From assembly GCA_013398615.1 (NCBI GenBank), contig VZSR01000520.1:23476551-23540550 (forward strand): a stretch of 64,000 nt of DNA, written 5' to 3'. The stretch's first letter is position 1. Each line of letters opens with the position of its first letter. Shown here piece after piece: positions 40,430 through 53,900 of this stretch. Under the pieces are notes generated by a model. It was not told the origin of the DNA. It did not search any database and saw only the letters and a program-made list of their open reading frames with translations. A program made the translations under genes and the position numbers. The stretch comes from Brachypodius melanocephalos. Lineage: Eukaryota > Chordata > Aves > Passeriformes > Pycnonotidae.

Positions 40430-40499
40430 CAATTTTTGGGACAAGATCCTCATCAGCACCTTTGAAGAAGCATATGTAGATAACAAGCCCTCTCTGGAT
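40430..40499 (-). CDS. DTD2: DTD2 coding exon 2, 70-bp internal exon (residues 37-60)
   Basis: The exon reads IQRGLVIYICFFKGADEDLV then PKI plus one base of Val. It matches the RGLVIYVCFFKGADxxLLPKM segment of DTD2, a beta-strand-rich portion of the DTD fold near the dimer interface (structural placement is inference). The acceptor is TTTTTTTCAG-like (opposite 40500 onward) and the donor GTATGAT (opposite 40423-40429). Phases fit exon 1 (phase 0 end) and exon 3 (needs 1 base). It is too short to stand out as an ORF and was found by its protein motif. Confidence 0.95.
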
Positions 40500-43400
40500 C
40501 TGAAAAAAATTACAGAAAACTACGTCAATGTTTCTCATTATCTACAATGCACACTTATCATTAAAACTGATATCAACAATGATAAAACCACATAATAGAC
40601 AAAGGTTCAAAGAGTAGTTTTTGTTGTTTAGAATAGCTTCAGACATTAAGTTTACACACCACACTGTGGAAGGTAAGATATATACTGATTATCTGCATAA
40701 TGCTTCTACATACAATTAAGACAATTTATTAGCTCCATGTGAAGCCAAATTTAGTTGGAATGTAGAGTGTACAGTATTATCACAGCTGAGGTGACAAGGT
40801 GAATTAATATACTTAAATTCAGCATAAGAAATGATTTAAGCTTTTTTTCCTATCAGTCATACAGCTAAAATAATTTTCAGTGTGAATTATGATATTATTT
40901 CCATTTATGAAACATGAAAGACACCACAGGATTTGTCAAAGAACTGAATTTTATTTTGATGTTGAAAGTAATCTAGTACAATATAATTCTGAAAAAACCA
41001 CAGAGTCTGTTAATTAAATCTTTAAATATGATGACCAACAACTGTGAAGTTGTTCAAAGTATGATAAAGTTGTTCAAAACATTATTTATCAGCTTGGGTA
41101 AAATTTAACTGGCAAAATGGAACCTTTCAGCTGATTGGTACAGAGTAAAGGATTTGCCATATCTTTAGCATCTTCAGCACATCTTCAGAGAGACTACTTA
41201 TAAGAACTGTGTATTTGAGAAAAGAATTAGGCCTCTACTGAGGAGAAAACACAAAAAACCTCATGTGTAGCTTTTCTGCTCACTTGGTTAGTCCATAAGG
41301 AATGCACGTGCAACAACCCATGCCTTAAGCCAAACCAATAGGCTCTGCAGCCAGCAGCAATGTCTCACGCACAAGTATACCTGCATGGCTTAACTTCTCT
41401 GGGAAAAAACCCAAAGTATCCACAGGCAGACAGGATCCACAGACACACAGCATATAAAGAAAATTCCCTGCTGCTTTGTCAAGAATAACTATATTTTTAA
41501 TTTTGCTGGAGGAAACATAAACATCGACTTGTGAAACACCACTGAAGAGATGTTAAATAGATTGAGACAGGAAGGAGTTAATATCAAGACTATCAAAGCA
41601 AAAGGATAGAAAATGTGAATAGTTTCTAAAAATTGCTTTTAAAAAATTTCCTCAGTTTGTTTTTTCCCCTTTTCTTTAAACGACAAAGGTTTTTAGTGAA
41701 AAATCTTAGCTACACACATGAGATTTTGTCTCTTTGTTATTGCAGAGATTAAACAAAATGCTCAAGGCAATGACTTAGAAAAGTATGCCTTCTCGACTAT
41801 TTTTCTAGTGACTAACTTCTGAAAAAGGAGAATGCTTTTTGTAGCCAAAATGTCACATTCTGAGAACTTCCAAAAGCATTAAATGGCTCCTTTCAAAACT
41901 CAATCTGACCACTGCAAATATTACACAGATTCCCAAAAGATGGCCATATTTCATAAATACTGTAAGAAATTTGATGGCTGGAACCTCAAATGACATTTCA
42001 AATCATCTGTTCAAATAAGGGAGAGAAATGCAGACTGCCAAACATTATATATCCTTACATGTTTAGCTAAATATTCATTTCAGAAACAGACTGGTGTCAG
42101 GATACTAACAGGTAACAATAATGCACAAATAGCTACTAATAAAAATATTTTTGATAAAATGGGCCAAATGCATTTACATTGCATACTTCTAAACCCAGCA
42201 TTAGAAATAATGTGATACAGCAGACATTACAGAAAATTTAATTCTGAGACTTGTGAGTCTTTTTTTTTTTGTAGTCTCACACCAGTAATGATATTCCGCA
42301 AGCAGCTCATTTAAAAACACAAAAAAGTAAATAACGTGACCCCTGCAAGTCTGAAGGCCAGACAGATAAAGATTAAGTAAAATAAATCTTGATTTTTCCA
42401 GCCTCTGCCCATATTTGATGTCTGTTCTTGACTAAACTATTTATCACAAGATGAGACATACATATTGAAGAAAATTAGAGGGACAGGAGACTAAATGAGA
42501 AAACAATTCAGAGACAAGTTAAAGCTGATAAAGGATGCTTCTATTTGTACTGCATGTTTATGGTCTTCTAGAACACTTAAAAACCATGATGTAGCTGAAA
42601 GCTATGCAACTATTTGCGAGCTGAAACTTATGGTTTCAACTATGACTGCAAGCTGTGGTTCAACACGTGCAGCCATGTTTCAGCCCCTTGTTAAGTTTTA
42701 CCTTGTTCTTTAGTTTCCTTAACTGAATAGAAGATGTAAAATTGAATGCAATTACAAGACCAAACCTAATAACAGTGTTCCAGGTGTTCTAAGTCTTGTG
42801 CTTGTTGTCAATGCAATGTGTAAACTTTTTGAATCAAAGCAAAACCATTGCCATTGCTGCAGGTCCTCTGTAACCTATCAAAGCCTAGTTGACTGCTCCT
42901 CAGACCTATATTTAATGCACAAAAATTCGAGGAAAATACCACNNNNNNNNNNNNNNNNNNNNNNNNNNNNNNNNNNNNNNNNNNNNNNNNNNNNNNNNNN
43001 NNNNNNNNNNNNNNNNNNNNNNNNNNNNNNNNNNNNNNNNNNTCAGATTTACTACCCTCTGGGAAGATTTCTTCATATTTCTTATATTCAGTCCAGCAAA
43101 GAGAGATTACATCATCTGCCACAGGTCACAGAACAAGTCTATGCCTGGTATTTTGCACCTCTTTTTACCATAGTAACCAGAAAACAAGGGAAAGAAGATA
43201 AGGAAGACAGTTTTCCTTGCATAAAGTATAGGCATTTTCAGCTGAATATTCTTTTTGTTTCTTTTCTCCCACAGTTAGGAAATACACCACACCTTACCTT
43301 ATTTCACCCCTACCTTTACAAGAATGATTCTTTTTTTTTTCTCCCTATTTTGCTGTCTACTTAAACTTTTTATAGAGGGGATTAACCACAATTCTCCATA

Positions 43401-45455
43401 AACAAGAGATCCTATGCACAGTAACCCTCAACAGGCCAAAAAACTCAATCATGAAAACACAATGAAGGCAGAGATTCATGTATAAAGTACACTCTTAACC
43501 TTTCTGCTAATAAAGAACATCTGCTCTGAAGTTCCTAAAGTACCTACAGGGGTCTCTTACAGCTCAGAGGTATTCAAAGCCACCTACATAATAGGTCATT
43601 TATAGCATGCTAGAAATGTCTCAAGGTGAGGTCCTACTTTCAATTGGTCATAAAACATCAGGAACACACTGGTTGATGTAAATAGTAGTTGATAGGTCTG
43701 TATTTTTTATTTTTGTGTTTTTGCATTGACATGCAAAAATAGGGAGTGAAGTTACCCTACCAGAAAATGTCAGCAGCAAAATTTCCTTCCAATGATCTCT
43801 AAAGTAGTCATACTAGAGAAAATATGAATTTCCAATTTTTTTTTTTTTTTTCCTGCATGGTGACTAGTTCTTGTTAAAACAGACTTCTCTTAAAAGGCCC
43901 CAGTTACCCATGACAAATATTTAGTAAGGTTCATGTCTGAAAAATATCTGCTGGAGACCACCTGAATCTCTTCCAGATTCCTTTAGGGCTATCTATTACT
44001 TTTCTAGTGATTTTGCAAAGTAGAGAGACAAACTACATAACCTCCTTGCAGCAAAATTATTCGTATCCCTCAACCACAACATGTACCTTTTAAGATAGTT
44101 TAAAAGAAGGATAGTAAAATTATATTTCTGCTTTTCTTTACTACATCTACAATTACTTCTGTGATTAGCAAGCTAGAAATAGGTTATCTCTCCTATAATT
44201 AATTCATGCTGGGCAAAGCGAATTTTATTGTCATTGATCTTACACTGCGAGGCTAATAATGCAATATATACAGACACACTACATCTGTGAAACACAGTAT
44301 CTGTGAGATTATTCCTATTTCCTCTCAGTAAAACATTCTGGCTTCCCAGACCATACTGCAGAAACTAGTTCTGCTGGCTCCACCTGTTCCTTCTGAACAA
44401 GCAGAGAAATGTTTTAAGGCTAATATGAAAGGCAAATAATGAACCCTCTTCAGATGTGTTGAATTAATGCATAAATTCTTTAACCATGCTAGACCATTTA
44501 CGTCTTAAAATTTATGCAAGTGACTGTATTAAGCCCCTTCTGTTGTAATAGTCTTTAAAAAGGACAAAAGACAAAACCAAAAAGACCCATGGGCTAAATA
44601 GTTGACAGTGGCAGAAATTCTAGTGTAGGTAACTCACAAGCAATGACAACCACAGCAGGGCAGTGCACTATAAAGGGCAGCCCGCATGCTTTGGTAAAGA
44701 GCCCTGGGCTGCATACACAGCACATCAACCAAAGAGTGTGCAGACCTACCTACCTCCCCCAGCAGAAGACTGTGGGAGGAAAAGGGGGAAAATGCAATGT
44801 CTTCCTTAATCTGTGTGGTAGTCTACATGCTAAATTTCATTTTTAGTTAATGTCCTGGAAAAAACCAAAAACAACATCAGAACTACTGCTGCCACAGTAC
44901 CATCGCCCTAGACGGCCTTTTTTCTCCAAGTTAACATCGTTACACAACAAACAAAACGGATAGCTGAGCCCACGAGCCAAGGCTGTAGTGTTTCCGTGAA
45001 AGTGTGTTTAAGAAAAGAAGGAAGAACTCAGTTAGAAGTTAAGTGTTTGGTCATGGAGCAGGCATGCTCCTGATGGGAATTCTGCCTGCAGAGGACTCTG
45101 TGGGCTACAGGGAGAGACGAAAGAGCAGCAGAGAGAAACCGCTGTGCTCCAACCTCGGCCTCCTGCTGCCTGTCCCTTTGCCGAAGGGACTGACCGCAAC
45201 CTTTGCTGACAACCGGGGGCGAGGAGAGTGCGCTGAACTGGAAATGGGACGAGGTTGGAAAACTGCCTGAAGTGCAGCCCAGCCCGGAAAAAGAGCAGAG
45301 CGCGCTCCCCTCAAAAGTCTGAACGCCCACCCTCTCCCTGCCGGCGCAGGCGCGCACAGGAGGGAGCGATTTCCCGCAGGGCGACCCGACCGGCCCCGCT
45401 CCGCGGGGAGAAGGGGCCATGGCGAGGGTGGGGGGCGGCCCGCGGCCCACGTTAC
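40500..45455 (-). other. DTD2: DTD2 intron 1 content
   Basis: About 5 kb of AT-rich intron with the 100-N gap, short A/T homopolymers (for example near 42260-42271 and 43836-43851) and no recognised exon. The open frames flanking the gap are bridged only by N and mean nothing. Intron 2 (38485-40429) is about 1.9 kb and holds one unexplained cysteine-containing open frame, listed under findings. Confidence 0.6.
42943..43042. other. Assembly gap, exactly 100 N
   Basis: A run of 100 Ns inside DTD2 intron 1. Exactly 100 is a conventional placeholder for a gap of unknown size, so the true distance may differ. All DTD2 coding exons are accounted for outside the gap, so no coding sequence of that gene is missing. 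Confidence 0.98.
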
Positions 45456-45710
45456 CTCCACCCACTGGGCCTCGGAGCCGGGCTCGGGCGGCCGCACCTG
45501 CAGGCGGGCGGAGACGCTCTGCTGCAGCACGGCCCGGGCCCGCGCCGCCTGCGCTGCCGCCATGGCGGGCCCGCAGCGCTGAGGGCGGGGCCGGGTCACG
45601 CCTTTCCGGCACCGCCACCGGCAGCGGCACCGGCACCGGCTGGAGCCCGCGGGGCACGGGCGGCGGGGAGCGTGAGGCAAGACCTTGTGCGGATGGTTAA
45701 ACGGGGGTTT
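45280..45710 (-). promoter_or_regulatory. DTD2: CpG island promoter of DTD2
   Basis: A sharply bounded GC-rich, CpG-dense block surrounds DTD2 exon 1 and its 5'UTR. No TATA box is evident. Long open frames on both strands across it are a side effect of GC richness. The 5'UTR probably begins between about 45580 and 45700. Confidence 0.8.
45456..45563 (-). CDS. DTD2: DTD2 coding exon 1 (residues 1-36)
   Basis: The ATG is opposite 45561-45563 in an excellent Kozak context (gcccgccATGG). The exon reads MAAAQAARARAVLQQSVSAR then LQVRPPEPGSEAQWVE and ends in phase 0 at a GTAACG donor (opposite 45450-45455). The ARALLQQ...ARLQ(I/V)RP...AQWVEV pattern matches vertebrate DTD2. It is very GC-rich because it lies in the CpG island. 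Confidence 0.95.
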
Positions 45711-47564
45711 CTGATCTGCCCTCTCTATGGAGGGAGACGAATACAAGCTTTGGAACAGAATTAAGCGAAGTATTTCTACAGCTCTACTTAGTGATGCCCT
45801 AATAGCTAGCAGGGAGCGGGCTTTGGTTTCTTATATTGATGAGAAATGAAAGATCTCTTCTGGTGGAGGGATGTTACATGCTTGTGATAAGAGCAGCGTG
45901 CTGTATAGTTTATGCTTGGAAAAGAAAATCTGAATATTGTTTGTAATTTATTTTGTTCATTACTTGTTTGTGTTTCAGGTGGCTGAGATCAGTCTGTCAA
46001 GTTGGAGTATTTCTCTTCAATGATACTGTATTGGAGCAGAGGGAACAGAAAACGCAGTTAAAAGGGATGTGGAGAGCTAGTGATCCAAATAATCTGGGAA
46101 AAAAAAGACAAAGTTTTGAAATGAGCTCCCACTGCTAATGGGAAACGTTAAAATATTGCAAAATATTGGTTCGTTTATTATCTTCCAGATTTTTGACTAC
46201 ATACCCTGATACTCCTTCAACAGCTCCAAAACTGGAAGAATTGTGTCTTTCTCTCATACATGAATTCTGTCAGAGACAAGTTTTAAATGATCCTGTCTTC
46301 ATTCAAGTCAGGATAGGATGATGCAGAATTCAGTATCCCTCTCTAAAGTAATTTTACGACCAAAGATTTTATTTTTACAACTGTGTTTTAAAAATATTGT
46401 ATTTTTAAAAAATAAAAATGTTAATATGTAGCAGTGTGAGTAAGAAGCTGAATTTTAGTACCTGGAGTCAATAATAGAGTAAGATTACCAAAAATCCCTG
46501 TTTAACAGCAAGGGCCAATATGCACTTCTGAATAATCACTGTTACACATGAGGATATATTCAGCTTCTCTGTCATTTTAAAAAAAGATTCTCGATGTGTG
46601 CTCAATGAGGTTGCTCTTCCCAAAGCAAACCTTCCTGGAAGAATGGGAAATTGCACTAGGTGGTTACTGTATGAATTAGCTAATTTTTGCTAGCTGTAGG
46701 GTATTGTAAAATACAATATGTTTCTATTTAAACTCAGCTAATTTTATTTTAAATACCTTCTGTTCATTTACTTGAAAGCTGTATCCCCAGACTCATTAAG
46801 AAGAGTTTAATGAGGTAGAAATCCATTTAAAATGAAAGGATTTTCCATATATATTTGCAATATAAATTGATTGTTAAGGAAAATGGATTTTGCTACAGTA
46901 TCAGCAAATTATAATAAGCAGATTATAGAGGGATATTAATGTATAAGGATATTGATTGTTATTTGGTACTGTGCCATTATTTAGACCAGGATATGATGGA
47001 GAACATTTATTCATGTGCAAGTTTCAATACAAATGCCTGTGAAACATTACATAGAAAAAATTAGTATGATATCATTGTTTATTTATGGATTCTTCATGGA
47101 ATTACGTTGTATTTTCCTTGGGAAGCCAAATTATTCTGTTGCATCTTGAATTTCTTGAGTCTTTCTGGCCCATTGTTAGATTAAGGGCCTCTCTTTTTAT
47201 GCCAAAGAATGATAGTAAATTTGTTGGATAAATTTTTGGCATGGATTTGGATTCGACTGTGGGTTTTGCATAAAAAAACCCCCACTTTCTGACATCTAAA
47301 GAATATATGCCTGCATAAAATATATTGGTACTTTTGTCAGTACTATATAAAGACATTTTTCTGCATGTTTTGGATTTGACAGCTGTTCCAGAATATTTCC
47401 TGTATCCACTCTGCTTGTCACTGGATCTGAAAGTAAGTGTTTTGAGAAAGGTACCCGAAAGACATTACTGGTTATCTTCAGACCATTTCTCTTTTGGAGG
47501 GGCAGATGGCAGTCTCACAAATTGCAGTGGAGGTGTGTTTTTCCTTACCCTTTGTGGGAATGGT

Positions 47565-47710
47565 TAAGTGTCTGAGTTCAGGAAGTGTTTGGACGAGGCT
47601 CTCAGGCACATGGAGTCGTTCTTGAGGTGTCCTGTGCAGGGCCAGGAGTTGGACTTGATGATCATGATGGGTCCCTTCCAGCTCAGCATACACTGTGATT
47701 CTGTGATCCT
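47565..47710 (+). repeat. CR1 LINE 3' fragment
   Basis: About 145 bases run 'gagttcaggaagtgtttggacgag' ... 'ccaggagttggacttgatgatca' ... 'ggtcccttccagctcagcata' and end 'ctgtgattctgtgatcct', a CR1 3' terminus in sense orientation. The well-kept text suggests a fairly young copy, strongly 5' truncated. Confidence 0.93.
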
Positions 47711-47868
47711 ATGCATATTTGGAACAAATCCTATTGTCAAGAGGTGGGTGGATGCTGGAAGGAAGCTCTGCCTGTGCAGGGACTTGGCTTTCTCCTTGTC
47801 TTTCAGTACCAAAATGATCTCAATGGATTGAATTCTTCCCTGATGGTGTTTTTTGGTTTTTTGTGGGT

Positions 47869-47869
47869 T

Positions 47870-47901
<32 letters not shown>
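47869..47901. repeat. TTG/CAA trinucleotide microsatellite
   Basis: Eleven contiguous TTG units lie just downstream of a T/G-rich run at 47848-47868, some 160 bases after the CR1 fragment. Typical replication-slippage repeat. Confidence 0.95.
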
Positions 47902-50900
47902 AGTATTAAGTTTGGTGTTGCATACCATTTGGCAGGGGTAGCTGGAGCTTTGAAGGGACAATATGTATCTGGGATATTTTTCCTTTGTCTGGTGTCTGAA
48001 ACCAGTGGTCTTTCATGCAGCTATCACATTGACAGAGTTGCCCCTATCTGTTTTTAAGAGAAACTGTACATGAAGCTGCAATGGCACTTAGCTATCAAAA
48101 ATACAAAGTAGGTTGCTGGCAAGGGTTGTATCTTGATAGAACTGCCTCCTTTGGGACAGATGTAGCTGAAAGGCTCCAGAGTGTCAAGGGAAGAATTAGC
48201 TTTCAACATTTCATTTTCTCCCTTGCCAAATTTGAAACTTTCCCCTTGCCAAACAAACAAAAAAATTTCAATCACTTAGAATCATTTAGTAAATAATCAT
48301 GGGTGGGGGCCACCACTGATGTGAAGGGTGAGACAGAACTGATGGATGTCCTTGTGCCAGCTGTTAAAGCTGTTAAAAGACTCATCATCAGAGAATGGCC
48401 TGGAAAATGGAATTTGCAACAATGAATTGCACATTTCCATCACAAGGTAAAGATATTTCCACAAAAAAAAAATGTTAAGTGGGATTAATGTTGAAATAAA
48501 GTACAATTTTAATTTGGCCATGTTGGAAAAACAGGTCAATAATCAAAGAAATCAAAAAAAGATACTGCATATCTTTAGTCCAATATGTTTAAACTGGCAC
48601 AGGACAGCTCAGAATGCTGGTGTGATTTGTTTCTGAAGTGATGTTTATGATAATGAGTCAAGTCCTACACTTTCTGTTGGAGGATAACCTTTTTTTCTTC
48701 TCCTTTTCTCCCGGTTTACTTATTTTGTTTCTCTTTTTGAGCTACTTGCCTTATCAAAAATAGCACAAATAGGTTCTCTGGTTCCTGTATTTGGTAATTA
48801 TTTTTTGTCTAGTTCAAGACCCAGCCTCAGAAATGTTAGCTGAAATGCTGATTAGCAGGAAGAGACAAGGTACTGCTCAACAGCGGTGTGGGTGCAGAGA
48901 GGATTAGCTGGTGGTGTTAGAATAATTTTACTGTCTAAGGCACGTTATGATGGCTGTATTTAGTACTGACTTATTCAAAGTACTGTCCAGAGGTCAGGAG
49001 TATGTCTGCCTCCCAACCATCATCCTCCTTCCTTCAGAGGTATTTAAATAAGAAAAGCAAAGAGGGCATGAAGAATTTTCCTAGTACAAGTCAGACAGCA
49101 GAAATGAGCAGTCCTGTCAATCGAAGACCACAATTATTGCACAATGCCTGTGCAGAGCTACCAGAAACAGCTCTTCCAGAGAAGACATACAGTGAAGACT
49201 ATCATCCACTTTGCCTTCCAAACTGCTCCCCAGGTCTGTTTAGCATTTGAAAGAACCGTTGCAAACTTCTGGGGGAAGTTGTTTGAAAGGAAGATGATAT
49301 TGTGGTTTTTATCTTTGTGCTTTGCACCATACCTCTGAGAAAGGTCATGGCTTCTTCAGCTCCAGTTCTGTAGCATCAGAATTGGTCCTTCAGCTTTTCC
49401 AGCAGAGTTAATTTAGTGTCCCTACAAATGTCAGAATTGTTTGCAGTGAAGGCTGGTACTCCTGTTGTGGAAGTACAGTTCTGTGATTTGAGAGTTGATT
49501 TTATCTGCTAGTTGTGTTTAAAGAAAGCAACAAAAATTTAATACACAATTAAAAATAGATTAGTGTTTTGTTTAGTCCTTCATGTAATTACAAAACAGAC
49601 ACTGAAATGTGTTATAGCAATCAAAAGTTAATTAAACTTCTGAAAAAACCACCCAGATTCAATGTGAAAGCTGTGTCAGATACAATTACTGTTTTTTATT
49701 GTGAGAAGCAGAAATTTGCATCTATTAGGGGAAAAAAAAAGTAGCCAGATAAAAGACACACAATCTGCTTGCTTATTGCAATTGCCTAAAGGAAGTGAGA
49801 ACACTGTTAGTCAGTTTCTTTCTCATTAGGCCTGTGGCATTTAGCTACTTTTCCTGCTTGGGTGTCTCCTCAACCAAATCTTTGTCTGTATGATTGACAG
49901 GCATTAATATTAAAGGACTTCTGTATCGTGCTCCAGTGGAATCAACAGAGCAGTGGGGGTAGCTTACATGCAGTATATACCATGGGGTCTCACTGTAACA
50001 CAGTGGACTGCTTAGAAGCAATATGTTTATTCTTTATTTGCATGGAAAGGAGCTAATCCCATATGCCCATATGCTCTTCCTTGTGCAGAGTCAATCCTGA
50101 GTTTCAACACCTGACTCTTAATTCTGGAATTCAGAGGGAGGCTGAACAGAGTAATGAAGCTGACTCCATGAGAAGTCTCTCAAAGGTCAGCAGTTTTCTG
50201 TTTTACCCTTAGGAATGGTATTGCTAGATCCAGGTTGGTCCCTGCAGGCATATCCAAATGTACTTGCTTTCCCTGTCTTCTGAGTTTGCGACCTGGGTTC
50301 TACACAGCAGGAGCACATGAAAACAACTTGGGTGTAGGACAGTACTGACTCAATGGTGAGGGAAGCAGCACCCAGCACTGAGCTAGAAAAGGGTAACCTT
50401 ATGGCCAGAGGGCCTGGAGCAAACTGGGTAGGAGTAATAGAGCTCAGTGACAGTCAACAGCTGTACAGGCTATTTGACATCCCTGAGCAAGCTCCATAGG
50501 GCCACCCAGGCCACCCTTGACCAGTCAAAGTCAGCTTCAGTTTCTTGTGCTCTGTATGGAGCTGCTGACCACACACGAGTTCAGAGCCTGCCACTGCTCT
50601 GGCAGGTGGGGGTCTGGTTTGCTTCAAGCCCCTCAGCTAACCAATTCCTGGCTGATGTAGATGGGTGTTGCAAACTGGATTCCTCCTGATGGAGGAGGTT
50701 TTTAGAACAGGGACAATAGACCACAGCTTCTACATCCTTTATTTTCCTACTATCAGGGTTAGTCTGCTGTGTCCAAGTTGAATACTCCTCTACCCCTGCC
50801 ATGTAAAGAAATTAAAGTCTGTTCTACCCAAGTATTGCTGCATCACTGCTCTCTTCACCTTATAAACAACAATTATGCAATAGGAATTAGTACTACAGAA

Positions 50901-53900
50901 TGGGGTTGTGTTATGTAATGCCATTTTTTTTCATTTTCAGTGAGAAATTTTGATGATAATATGAGGATGTTGCTATGGACAAAGAAAGATGCATCAGTAT
51001 ATTCTAGGATCTGAAACTTGAGCTTCCACATTTTCAATAGATGCAATGTGTAACATGAGAGTATTGACACAAAGCCTCATGTTATTAAAAATGGACATGA
51101 AATTAGATATGGCTTTTTCTGTTCCTTCCACAAACAGTATGAGAGTTATTTATTATTCTCTCTGTACCTGACTCCTTTCCTCCAGTTACTGTTGAGTGTG
51201 GAGGCATAATAAGGCTGCATGTCATTTTTTGCATTTATATGGATGACTCAAAGTAAAACTCACCACAGCTTCAGGCCAAAAGCTTTCTCCTTGAGTCACA
51301 GCTCCTATCATTTTTTCCCCTCAGGCATACTGATCCTTAGCTAGTCAGGGAAGCGTGCAGACGAAATGATAGGTCATTAGGAAATTTCTCTGAATGGCAA
51401 ACCTCTGAAGTCAGCCCAAGTGCTATTTGCCATGCATCATGATAAAATTCGTGAGTTTGAGGAGGCACTAGTTATATGCTTGGTCTGCCATTTATGAGTT
51501 GTTGGAGCTATTGTTTCAGAACGCAGCAACCTCTTTCTCAGCATAGTTCAGAAGATTGCCAGAGCATAGTAAACCAAGCAGGGGTTGACAGATTTTGGCA
51601 TTTTATTCTCTTTGATTAAAGAATATTGCATTGCAAAACAAAATGGTACCTCACTTGCCATAGTACAGCATCATATACTGATACAATGATGTTGATCTAT
51701 TGGCTTTTCTTAAAATTATCTTTTGGGAACTCATTTCCCTTAAAACAAATGGTAACTCTAAGACTTTCATTTACCATAAACCTTTGGGTTTTGGTATTTT
51801 TTTCAGTAATACAATAGTTAAATATCAATCTATCATTCATATATATATTTTTTTTCCTTTCATTATATTAACCCACATACATAAAAGGTGATCCTGGGAG
51901 GAAAAAGCAAATGTTTAATACAGTGAGCTAAGTAATAAAAGATTGTAAATTCTAATGAATATTCATGGAGTCAAATAAAATAATAAACATGTCAAGAAAT
52001 GATGTTGCTTCCTGCTACGACTTCCAGTGTAGATTAACATGTTTCAAAGAGCAGTGTCAAAAGCTGTTTTTTAATTCTTAGTTTTCACACTTTCTCAAAG
52101 CACCAATTTTTTTAATGTATGTTTCTGAATCCATTTAGGATGATACTACTAGGGTATTATTAGATAGCTCAGAAGCATTGCAATGATAGGATTTTTGGCA
52201 TATATTCTTTGAATGGTTTATGGGTTTTTTTTAAGCTGCCAAAGAGTCACAGTTTCTTTCTTTTACAAAAGATGCTAAATTGCTGCTACTGAGTGAAAGT
52301 GAAACACTTTATCTTCAATATTTGATATTATAAAAGAATTTTAAAATAGTATTTGGTATAACGTTTTCTTACAGAGTTTTTATTTCACAGATAATTCTTG
52401 AACTGCTGGAGGCTTATATTTTTATGATTAACAGAATAAAACAATTACTCTGTAACTTAGGATGCTTAATCTTTCCTTGGATACTCTGTTGCCCACAGGA
52501 CGAAAAATAATCATGTCTTCATAGTAACAGTGCCAGTGAGGACCACATCCAGATTAAAAAAATCCTTCATTTTGCTACCCATGAATAAAGCGCAACACAA
52601 ATATAACAAATTTTAGCTCCTGTTACAGAAAACACAGATCTAAATAATGCACTCTGGAGCTTGGAGAATGATTCAGCTCAGTTTCAGGTGAATCTCTAGG
52701 CTACATCTGTACTAAGAATCAACAGCAGGAAATGCTCTTGGCCATTGCAACTCATCTTTACTCCCTGACATAGTTTTGGCCAGGGCTTGCTCACTAAGAA
52801 AAATATTCTGTTCCTGGTTCAGCAGTTAAGAACCTCTGGCTCAGTGCAAAACCTTGAAGAGTTACTTACATTCACAACTGAGAATTAACCAGAGGATTGT
52901 ATTCCAAGAAGCAGTGCTCCTGCTTCACAGAGCACCCCACAGTTCTACCTGACAATGCTTCGTACAGGGTGCTCTGACAACAAGAGTTGTTCTTGGGTCA
53001 GTTATTTTCAGCTGACATTGGTCCTTGGACATGAACCTCTGGAGCAGGTTGCTATAATTGTGTAAGGTTGTCATAATTGTGTAAGTGGTCCATACACACC
53101 CAAAGTTTATTGGTGCCTTCTGAAATACCTCACACTGCTAGTGCAGGGATTTATGAGATAAGTATTGAATGGCTGTGGGGCAGAACTGAACTGGTTTAGA
53201 ACATTAACCAGATTTTAAAAATAATTACTATAGACAAAAAATCAGTAAAAATGGATGTAATGTTTCAATCAGCATCATTGATCAAATAAGATTGATTTAC
53301 TACATAAAACTTGTTCAGGCTCAGGGTTCTGATGCTAACAAAAATGCTTCCTGTAAGACAAGCTTATTACTGAGAAAAATGAAAAAAGAGCAGAATTAAA
53401 ATAATTTCAGAAACTGAAACGGTGAATGTCATAGTGACTCAGATCTGTAGTGTCAAATACTTTACTCAACCTTTTAGGAAAGTCACTATCTTTTTTATTC
53501 TGTATTTGTACACTGTCTAAAGCAACAGGGCTCTTTCTGCCCCTGAGACTCTTATAATTGCAATTTATCTCCAATACTGAAAAAAAAAAGGAAATAATAA
53601 AAGACAGAAAATGCCAGTCTTCATTCAGTGTTTGTAAAATATATGGCAAAGATTAGGAATAGACCTTTGTTTTTATCTTCAGGTGTGGAAATACTGTTAA
53701 TTTGGGTTAATTCCATTCATGCAAGGAATATCTATATGTGTAAGGTACCTAAGAAAAATTATGTGGCTTTGTTACAGAAGTGCATATTCAACAAAATAAA
53801 TCCTTTAATTTTCTGCACCATTTCCTAAAGGTTGGAAAAATTGCTGTAATATAAGCTGCATCTTCACTGTGATGTGACTGTTACTATAGAAAGCAGTATT

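Larger units (their letters stand above)
38159..45563 (-). other. DTD2: DTD2 gene, complete coding region in three exons
   Basis: Three minus-strand exons join in frame (108 + 70 + 326 bases) to give 167 residues plus stop, against 168 in human as I recall. DTD2 is the animal-specific tRNA deacylase (ATD). Family knowledge: it hydrolyses D-aminoacyl-tRNA and L-alanine mischarged on tRNA-Thr, and has been linked to removal of aldehyde-modified aminoacyl-tRNA. It acts in the cytosol without an adenylate step. Visible motifs are PQATLGG (residues 90-96), HGTYGNRQ (144-151) and the NGPYTH segment (158-163) containing the Gly-transPro pair that distinguishes ATD from DTD1, which has Gly-cisPro. 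Confidence 0.96.

Noticed and set aside
42798..43364. 188-codon plus-strand frame
   Set aside because: It is bridged by 100 N, so the frame across the gap has no meaning, and the flanks show no known protein.
45028..45764. Open frames of 169-213 codons on both strands
   Set aside because: Same CpG-island effect around DTD2. Only the 36-codon portion at 45456-45563 is supported by homology and splice phase.
47564..47831. Overlapping open frames on both strands at 47.5-47.8 kb
   Set aside because: They cover a CR1 tail; the minus-strand frame is merely its reverse complement.
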